DNA from: Saprospiraceae bacterium
GTDB taxonomy: Bacteria; Bacteroidota; Bacteroidia; Chitinophagales; Saprospiraceae
Length of the DNA: 9,296 nucleotides
Direction: 5' to 3'
Assembly: GCA_947441325.1 (NCBI GenBank)
Contig: CANETR010000050.1
Location: 1 to 9,296 of the forward strand
Part shown: positions 5,024 to 9,296 of the stretch, in pieces
Numbering within the stretch: the first letter of the stretch is position 1
Layout: each line of letters opens with the position of its first letter
Notes under the pieces: model-generated
What the model saw: only the letters and a program-made list of their open reading frames with translations
Databases searched by the model: none
What the model was told of the DNA's origin: nothing
Position numbers and translations under genes: made by a program

Positions 5024-6211
5024 ATGGCTAAGGATACTTTTAAGCGCGACAAACCGCACGTGAATGTAGGTACAATCGGTCACGTGGACCACGGTAAAAC
5101 AACTCTCACAGCTGCCATTACTAAAGTATTGGCTTCTAAAGGTCTGGCTGAGACTAAAAGTTATGATTCTATCGACTCTGCTCCTGAGGAGAAAGAGCGT
5201 GGTATCACAATTAACACAGCACACGTAGAGTACCAAACTGAAAATCGTCACTATGCTCACGTTGACTGTCCAGGTCACGCTGACTACGTCAAAAACATGG
5301 TAACTGGTGCAGCCCAGATGGATGGTGCTATTCTTGTAGTAGCTGCTACTGATGGTCCTATGCCACAAACTCGTGAACACATTCTTCTTGCTCGTCAGGT
5401 AGGTGTTCCTAACATCGTAGTCTTCATGAACAAAGTTGACTTAGTAGATGACCCCGAAATGTTGGAACTTGTTGAAATGGAAGTTCGTGAACTTCTAAGC
5501 ACATACGGTTTCGACGGTGACAATGCCGCAATCGTAAAAGGTTCTGCTCTAAAAGCATTGAACGGTGATCCTGAAGGTGTTGATCAAATTATGGAACTTA
5601 TGGCTGCAGTTGATACTGAAATTCCTGCACCTGTTCGTGAAGTTGACAAACCATTCCTTATGCCAATTGAAGACGTATTCACTATCACTGGTCGTGGTAC
5701 TGTTGCAACTGGTCGTATCGAACGTGGTGTAATCAATGTAGGTGAGCAAGTAGATATCGTAGGTCTTGCTGAAGAAAAATTGACTTCAACTTGTACAGGT
5801 GTTGAGATGTTCCGTAAATTGTTAGATCGTGGTGAAGCTGGTGATAATGCCGGTCTTCTTCTCCGTGGTGTTGACAAAAAAGCGTTGAAACGTGGTATGG
5901 TAATCTGCAAACCAGGTTCAGTTAAACCTCACACTAAATTCAAATGTGAAGTGTACGTACTTTCTAAAGAAGAAGGTGGTCGTCACAAGCCTTTCTTCGA
6001 TGGATACCGACCACAGTTCTATTTCCGTACAACTGACGTAACTGGAGCTATCAAACTTCCTGCAGGTGTTGAAATGGTAATGCCTGGCGATAACCTCGCT
6101 CTTGAAGTAGAATTGATCTCATCTATCGCTATGGAAAAAGGTCTCCGTTTCGCTATCCGCGAAGGTGGTCGTACCGTAGGTGCTGGTCAGGTAACTGAAA
6201 TCATCGAGTAA
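5024..6211 (+). CDS. tuf: Elongation factor Tu
   Basis: EF-Tu is the GTPase that carries aminoacyl-tRNA to the ribosomal A site in the cytoplasm. The 395-residue product has normal length and every G-motif: GHVDHGKT (19-26), the switch I region with [10 protein letters not shown] (58-67), DCPGH (81-85), NKVD (136-139) and a later SAL (173-175 region). Beta-barrel domains II and III follow, with [13 protein letters not shown] and the conserved [13 protein letters not shown] end. His85, the catalytic histidine, is present. The ATG has no Shine-Dalgarno, only an A/T-rich upstream stretch. Arginine is encoded mostly by CGT, a sign of high expression. It sits between tRNA-Thr(GGU) and tRNA-Trp, so its mRNA is probably cut out of a mixed tRNA-mRNA transcript. 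Whether a second tuf copy exists elsewhere cannot be seen here. Confidence 0.99.
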   Translation: MAKDTFKRDKPHVNVGTIGHVDHGKTTLTAAITKVLASKGLAETKSYDSIDSAPEEKERGITINTAHVEYQTENRHYAHVDCPGHADYVKNMVTGAAQMDGAILVVAATDGPMPQTREHILLARQVGVPNIVVFMNKVDLVDDPEMLELVEMEVRELLSTYGFDGDNAAIVKGSALKALNGDPEGVDQIMELMAAVDTEIPAPVREVDKPFLMPIEDVFTITGRGTVATGRIERGVINVGEQVDIVGLAEEKLTSTCTGVEMFRKLLDRGEAGDNAGLLLRGVDKKALKRGMVICKPGSVKPHTKFKCEVYVLSKEEGGRHKPFFDGYRPQFYFRTTDVTGAIKLPAGVEMVMPGDNLALEVELISSIAMEKGLRFAIREGGRTVGAGQVTEIIE

Positions 6212-6239
6212 TAATTGGCCTTAGGCCTGTTAATAATTA

Positions 6240-6273
6240 AAAGGTTAAGCCTGTTAATACGGGCTTAACCTTT
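6240..6273 (+). terminator. 12-bp stem-loop between tuf and tRNA-Trp
   Basis: AAAGGTTAAGCC (6240-6251) is an exact inverted match to GGCTTAACCTTT (6262-6273) around a 10-base loop. It starts 28 bases after the tuf stop and ends 4 bases before tRNA-Trp. Only a short T run ends the stem, and the downstream genes need read-through, so it may be an attenuating terminator or a 3' end protector left after RNase P processing. A smaller GGCC-TTA-GGCC hairpin lies just upstream (6217-6227). Confidence 0.55.
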
Positions 6274-6277
6274 ATAC

Positions 6278-6350
6278 ACGGGCATAGCTCAATTGGTAGA
6301 GTAGCGGTCTCCAAAACCGCCGGTTGGGGGTTCGAGCCCCTCTGCCCGTG
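6278..6350 (+). tRNA. trnW: tRNA-Trp (CCA)
   Basis: Acceptor ACGGGCA pairs with TGCCCGT; anticodon CCA at 6311-6313 is in loop CTCCAAA closed by GCGGT/ACCGC; T loop TTCGAGC; discriminator G, as expected for bacterial tRNA-Trp. The 3' CCA is not encoded. It lies between tuf and secE, a position conserved in many bacteria. Confidence 0.97.
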
Positions 6351-6362
6351 CAAAATTCTTCA

Positions 6363-6378
6363 AACCTTAAAAAAGGTT
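6363..6378 (+). promoter_or_regulatory. Small hairpin just upstream of secE start
   Basis: AACCTT (6363-6368) and AAGGTT (6373-6378) form a perfect 6-bp stem around an AAAA loop, ending 6 bases before the secE ATG. The stem buries the only purine-rich, Shine-Dalgarno-like AAAGG in the region. It may affect secE translation or the 3' trimming of tRNA-Trp; this is inference. Confidence 0.4.
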
Positions 6379-6384
6379 ATTATT

Positions 6385-6567
6385 ATGAATGCAATAGTAC
6401 AATATTTTAGAGACAGCTATAAAGAACTTACCCACAGAGTAACTTGGCCTAGCTGGACAAGTCTTGAACTTACTGCTGTTAATGTTATTCTGGCAACAAT
6501 AGCACTATCTTTAATTCTCTTTAGTATGGACAAAATACTATTGATGATTTTAGATTTTATTTATTAA
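6385..6567 (+). CDS. secE: Preprotein translocase subunit SecE
   Basis: SecE clamps SecY in the SecYEG channel of the inner membrane. The 60-residue product is the single-span short form common outside the Enterobacteria: an amphipathic N-terminal helix (residues 1-16), the conserved hinge ELTHRVTWPSWTSL (14-27), then one membrane span about 30-57. The conserved VTWP motif is the strongest identifier. ATG 6385 is preceded by a hairpin that covers an AAAGG. The gene lies between tRNA-Trp and nusG, its normal neighbour in most bacteria, with 26 bases to nusG. The size is within the family range, and nothing is missing. Confidence 0.96.
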   Translation: MNAIVQYFRDSYKELTHRVTWPSWTSLELTAVNVILATIALSLILFSMDKILLMILDFIY

Positions 6568-6593
6568 TTCCTGTCTTAATCCTGAAAGTTTTT

Positions 6594-7139
6594 ATGTCTG
6601 ATTCAAAGTGGTATTGCCTGCGTGTAGTATCAAACAAAGAGCGCAAAATAAAAGAAAGGCTGGACATGGAAATTGACCGTTCCGGATGGAGAGAAGCCGT
6701 TCTCAATGTTATTGTTCCAACAGAAAAAATCTACAAAATTAGAAATGGTAAAAAGGTAATCCAAGAGAGAACCCTTACACCAGGCTATATTATGGTAGAA
6801 GCCTTACCTACTAAGTTTTCTGTTGACATGATACAAACACTATCAGGAGTAAAGGATGTTATTCACTTTCTTGGTGGAGACAGACCAATACCGATGAAGG
6901 ATGAAGAAGTTAGAAGATTACTAAGTAAAGTAGATACCTCAGAAGAAGCTGGTGAGTCATTGGCTGAGCCATTTATCATTGGCGAGGAAGTAAAAGTAAC
7001 AGAAGGTCCTTTCCAAAACTTTGTCGGAAATATCCAGGAAGTAAATGAAGAGAAGAAAAAGATAAAGGTAATTATCAAAGTCTTTGGTAGAGGAACAGAA
7101 GTTGAATTAAATTTTATGCAAGTGGAAAAACAATCTTAA
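6594..7139 (+). CDS. nusG: Transcription termination/antitermination factor NusG
   Basis: NusG binds the RNA polymerase clamp to reduce pausing and, through its KOW domain, contacts Rho or ribosomal protein S10. The 181 residues show an NGN domain (about 5-110) starting WYCLRVVSNKERKIKERL and including the family-typical TLTPGYIMVE (61-70) and the VIHFLGG region, and a C-terminal KOW domain (about 126-178) with FIIGEEVKVTEGPFQNFVG and FGRGTEVELNF. The linker is rich in Glu/Ser. There is no large insertion. The start at ATG 6594 has a T-rich upstream stretch and no Shine-Dalgarno. Arginine here is mostly AGA, in contrast to the CGT preference of tuf, implying lower expression demand. Only 6 bases separate it from rplK, so the two are surely co-transcribed. 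Confidence 0.98.
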   Translation: MSDSKWYCLRVVSNKERKIKERLDMEIDRSGWREAVLNVIVPTEKIYKIRNGKKVIQERTLTPGYIMVEALPTKFSVDMIQTLSGVKDVIHFLGGDRPIPMKDEEVRRLLSKVDTSEEAGESLAEPFIIGEEVKVTEGPFQNFVGNIQEVNEEKKKIKVIIKVFGRGTEVELNFMQVEKQS

Positions 7140-7145
7140 TATACA

Positions 7146-7595
7146 ATGGCTAAGGAAATTGAAGTATTAATTAAATTACAGGTAAAAGGCGGAATGGCCA
7201 ATCCTGCTCCACCCGTAGGGCCTGCTTTAGGTTCTAAAGGTGTAAACATCATGGAATTCTGCAAAAGATTTAATGCTGAAACACAAGATAAAATGGGTCA
7301 AGTTTGCCCTGTACTTATCTCTGTTTACAAAGATAAATCTTTTACCTTCGTAATCAAAACTGCACCTGCTTCTATTCTATTGAAACAAGCAGCCGGTATT
7401 CCTGACAATAAGCCTGCCTCAGCACAACCAAACCGAAACAAAGTAGGTAAGGTTTCTTGGGATCAGGTTAAGAAAATTGCAGAAACCAAAATGCAGGATC
7501 TCAACTGTTTTACAATTGATTCAGCTATGCGTATGGTAGCTGGTACTGCCCGTAGTATGGGTATCGTAGTTGAAGGGACACCCCCTTGGGCATAA
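7146..7595 (+). CDS. rplK: 50S ribosomal protein L11
   Basis: L11 forms the base of the GTPase-associated centre with 23S rRNA helices 43-44 and touches EF-G and, in stress, RelA. The 149-residue protein has the N-terminal domain with the proline-rich [16 protein letters not shown] segment (19-34), the site of thiopeptide resistance mutations in other bacteria, and the rRNA-binding C-terminal domain with KTAPAS (71-76) and the closing [10 protein letters not shown]. The length is a few residues above the usual 141-144 because of a short C-terminal tail. It starts 6 bases after nusG and is followed by an 86-base spacer before rplA, longer than the other gaps in this part of the operon. Confidence 0.98.
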   Translation: MAKEIEVLIKLQVKGGMANPAPPVGPALGSKGVNIMEFCKRFNAETQDKMGQVCPVLISVYKDKSFTFVIKTAPASILLKQAAGIPDNKPASAQPNRNKVGKVSWDQVKKIAETKMQDLNCFTIDSAMRMVAGTARSMGIVVEGTPPWA

Positions 7596-7630
7596 AAGAA
7601 CAATAAGCTCAAAAGGAATTATTTTTTTAA

Positions 7631-7665
7631 AGGAGTTTGACCTCGAACTCTTCAAATTAAATTTT
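7631..7665 (+). promoter_or_regulatory. rplK-rplA spacer: stem-loop overlapping a promoter candidate
   Basis: AGGAGTT (7631-7637) can pair with AACTCTT (7646-7652), 7 bp with one G-U, extendable by a T-G pair around a six-base loop. The same stretch holds TTTG (7636-7639), 18 bases, then TAAATTTT (7658-7665), one mismatch from TAnnTTTG, which would start transcription just before the rplA ATG. It could be an internal promoter or an mRNA control site such as an L1-binding element; neither is proven and the pattern may be chance. Confidence 0.3.
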
Positions 7666-7681
7666 AAAAAAGATACAAAAA

Positions 7682-8374
7682 ATGGCACGAGTTAGCAAAA
7701 AACAAGCCGAAGCGCTTAAGAAAGTTGATGCCACTAAATTGTACACGCTCGAGGAAGCAATGACACTTCTCAAAGAAGTGAGCTATGCGAAGTTCAACGC
7801 ATCTGTTGATATTCACGTCCGTCTCGGAATTGATCCACGTAAAGCTGATCAGAACCTTCGTGGTTCAATCACACTACCTCATGGTTCAGGTAAAGAGAAA
7901 AAGGTGTTGGTATTCTGTACTCCTGACAAAGAACAGGAAGCATTGGATGCCGGAGCTGATTATGCCGGACTAGATGAGTACGTAGAGAAAATCTCTAACG
8001 GTTGGACGGATATAGACGTAATTGTTGCTATGCCGAGCGTTATGGTTCAAGTGGGTAAATTAGGTCGTGTATTGGGTCCAAGAAACCTGATGCCAAACCC
8101 CAAAACTGGTACTGTTACTGCCAATGTCGGTGACGCTGTTCGCGAAATCAAAAAAGGTAAGACCTCATTCCGTGTTGACAAATACGGTATTATTCATACT
8201 ACAGTTGGTAGAGTCGCTTTCGATTCTAATCAATTGATAGATAACGCCAAAGAGGTTATAGATACTTTGGTTCGTATGAAGCCTTCAACCGCAAAAGGTA
8301 CTTACGTAAAAACTATCACGGTTGCTTCTACAATGAGCCCTGGTGTAAAAATAGACACTAAAATAGCTCGTTAA
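7682..8374 (+). CDS. rplA: 50S ribosomal protein L1
   Basis: L1 binds 23S rRNA helices 76-78 at the mobile L1 stalk by the E site, helping release deacylated tRNA. In many bacteria it also represses translation of its own operon by binding an mRNA site that mimics the rRNA. The 230-residue length is typical. The two-domain fold is evident: domain I strands flank an inserted domain II (about 68-160). The signature around residues 125-144, with [20 protein letters not shown], is nearly invariant. [14 protein letters not shown] and the C-terminal SPGVKIDT complete domain I. The ATG follows an A-rich tract without Shine-Dalgarno. It lies after the 86-base spacer from rplK and 43 bases before rplJ. 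Confidence 0.98.
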   Translation: MARVSKKQAEALKKVDATKLYTLEEAMTLLKEVSYAKFNASVDIHVRLGIDPRKADQNLRGSITLPHGSGKEKKVLVFCTPDKEQEALDAGADYAGLDEYVEKISNGWTDIDVIVAMPSVMVQVGKLGRVLGPRNLMPNPKTGTVTANVGDAVREIKKGKTSFRVDKYGIIHTTVGRVAFDSNQLIDNAKEVIDTLVRMKPSTAKGTYVKTITVASTMSPGVKIDTKIAR

Positions 8375-8417
8375 TATTAGTTAATCAATTCGTTAAGGTC
8401 TTAAAACATAGAATAAA

Positions 8418-8948
8418 ATGAAACGCGAAGAAAAAGCGGCGGTAATCGAAGAGCTTAGCAACCAGTTCAAATCATCTCGGTTTTTTTATATAACTGACCA
8501 CTCTGCGCTTAATGTAGAAAAGACTAACGCATTACGTCGTCTTTGCTTTGAAAAAGGCATTCAGATGACTGTTGTGAAAAACTCTTTTATCAAAAAAGCG
8601 TTGGAACGTGCTTCTCAAGAAAATAACGAGAATTATTCCGAACTAATAGGTGCTCTAAAAGGCTTTTCGGCTGTGATGTTTACCGATTCAGGTAACCTTC
8701 CCGCCAAAACTATTAAAGAATTCCGCGGAGACAATGAGAAACCGCTTGTAAAAGCTGCATTTATTGATTCAGCGATTTTTGTTGGAGACGATCAATTAGA
8801 TTCTCTCGTCAAAATCAAATCAAAGCAGGAATTACTTGGCGAACTTATTGGAATGCTACAATCTCCAATGCAGAACCTTGTGGGTGCATTGCAGTATGGC
8901 AGCAATACAATTGGTGGTTTACTCAAAACTCTGGAAGAGCGCGGATAA
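8418..8948 (+). CDS. rplJ: 50S ribosomal protein L10
   Basis: L10 is the platform of the L7/L12 stalk: its N-terminal domain binds 23S rRNA with L11, and its C-terminal helix holds L12 dimers. The 176 residues start with MKREEKAAVIEELSNQFKSSRFFYITDHSALN, typical of the family, and contain the TVVKNSFIKKAL segment (51-62) that contacts rRNA. The end, with LIGMLQSPMQNLVGALQYGSNTIGGLLKTLEE, is the L12-binding helix. E. coli L10 with L12 represses this operon through a long leader; here the spacer before rplJ is only 43 bases, so such a leader, if any, would have to lie partly inside rplA. The start codon follows GAATAAA, again without Shine-Dalgarno. Confidence 0.97.
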   Translation: MKREEKAAVIEELSNQFKSSRFFYITDHSALNVEKTNALRRLCFEKGIQMTVVKNSFIKKALERASQENNENYSELIGALKGFSAVMFTDSGNLPAKTIKEFRGDNEKPLVKAAFIDSAIFVGDDQLDSLVKIKSKQELLGELIGMLQSPMQNLVGALQYGSNTIGGLLKTLEERG

Positions 8949-9018
8949 ATTCAAACGGCTTCCTCCAACATCAATATTTTTAACATTCATTTGTAGAATC
9001 ATTTAAAACTATAATAAA

Positions 9019-9296
9019 ATGGCAGATTTGAAAACATTGGCCGAACAATTGGTCAATCTCACAGTAAAAGAAGTTAAAGAATTAGCAGACATTCTAAAAG
9101 CTGATTACGGTATTGAACCAGCAGCTGCAGCTCCTGTAATGGTAGCTGGTGGTGGTGCATCTGATGCTCCTGCTGTTGTTGAACAAACCGAGTTTGATGT
9201 TATCCTGAAATCAGGTGGTGCTAACAAACTTAATGTAGTTAAAGAGGTTAAGAATCTCCTTGGTCTTGGCTTGAAAGAAGCTAAAGATCTTGTTGA
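9019..9296 (+). CDS. rplL: 50S ribosomal protein L7/L12 (partial, cut by window end)
   Basis: The first 92 codons of L7/L12, the multicopy stalk protein that recruits and activates translational GTPases, run off the right edge. Translation begins [26 protein letters not shown], the dimerising N-terminal domain that binds L10. An Ala/Pro/Gly-rich hinge follows (about 34-53), then the C-terminal domain starts at about [35 protein letters not shown], which is the factor-binding surface. About 30 more residues are expected beyond the window. ATG at 9019 is preceded by ATAATAAA. It follows rplJ by 70 bases; rpoB and rpoC normally come next but are not seen. Confidence 0.96.
   Translation, partial: MADLKTLAEQLVNLTVKEVKELADILKADYGIEPAAAAPVMVAGGGASDAPAVVEQTEFDVILKSGGANKLNVVKEVKNLLGLGLKEAKDLV

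Noticed and set aside
5015..5910. Three minus-strand ORFs (121, 66 and 108 codons) inside tuf
   Set aside because: They are antisense shadows of the strongly biased tuf codons, without recognisable domains or their own start context.
6863..7078. A 71-codon minus-strand ORF in nusG and a 62-codon + strand ORF in rplA (7785-7973)
   Set aside because: Both lie wholly inside conserved genes in other frames and look like chance open frames.
8393..8404. Short palindrome TTAAG-GT-CTTAA before rplJ
   Set aside because: Two-base loop and five AT-rich pairs are too little to call an operator or terminator.

Overview
The window reads as a chromosomal segment of a Bacteroidota bacterium, most likely from a Cytophagales-like lineage (the phylum is well supported, the order is a guess). 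The grounds are an AT-rich genome, start codons preceded by A/T-rich stretches rather than Shine-Dalgarno sequences, promoter candidates of the phylum's TTTG / TAnnTTTG type, a Big_5-type lipoprotein with the GGPKD motif after the lipobox, and the order hpf - tRNA cluster - tuf - tRNA-Trp - secE - nusG - rplK - rplA - rplJ - rplL.

Left part (1-3818): bases 1 to about 298 are a degenerate heptamer array (AACTACC with an AGCATACC variant) and hold no gene. It abuts a GTG-started gene for a large Ig-like lipoprotein (314-1972). That gene converges, with 14 bases between stops, on a minus-strand pair: lptC (LPS-export lipoprotein, 3273-3818), then a CNNM/CorC-family membrane protein with CBS domains (1987-3261). 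All three products belong to the cell envelope.

Middle (3819-5023): a 241-base divergent spacer separates lptC from a short-form ribosome hibernation factor gene (hpf, 4060-4359). A weak AT-only terminator candidate follows, then a near-textbook Bacteroidota promoter (4400-4430) inside a long imperfect inverted repeat. It should drive tRNA-Thr(UGU), tRNA-Tyr(GUA), tRNA-Gly(UCC), an intra-operon terminator-like hairpin, tRNA-Thr(GGU), and a structured leader in front of tuf.

Right part (5024-9296): tuf (EF-Tu), a 12-bp stem-loop, tRNA-Trp(CCA), secE, nusG, rplK (L11), rplA (L1), rplJ (L10) and the first 92 codons of rplL (L7/L12), which runs off the window. In most bacteria rpoB and rpoC come next. 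Together the genes supply the aminoacyl-tRNA carrier, the GTPase stalk and L1 stalk of the 50S subunit, the transcription-translation coupling factor NusG, and a Sec translocon subunit.

I find no evidence for an undescribed gene system: every sizeable ORF is a recognisable conserved family. The unexplained signals are non-coding: the heptamer array, the inverted repeat over the tRNA promoter, the hairpin inside the tRNA cluster, the alternative pairings in the tuf leader, and the rplK-rplA spacer.
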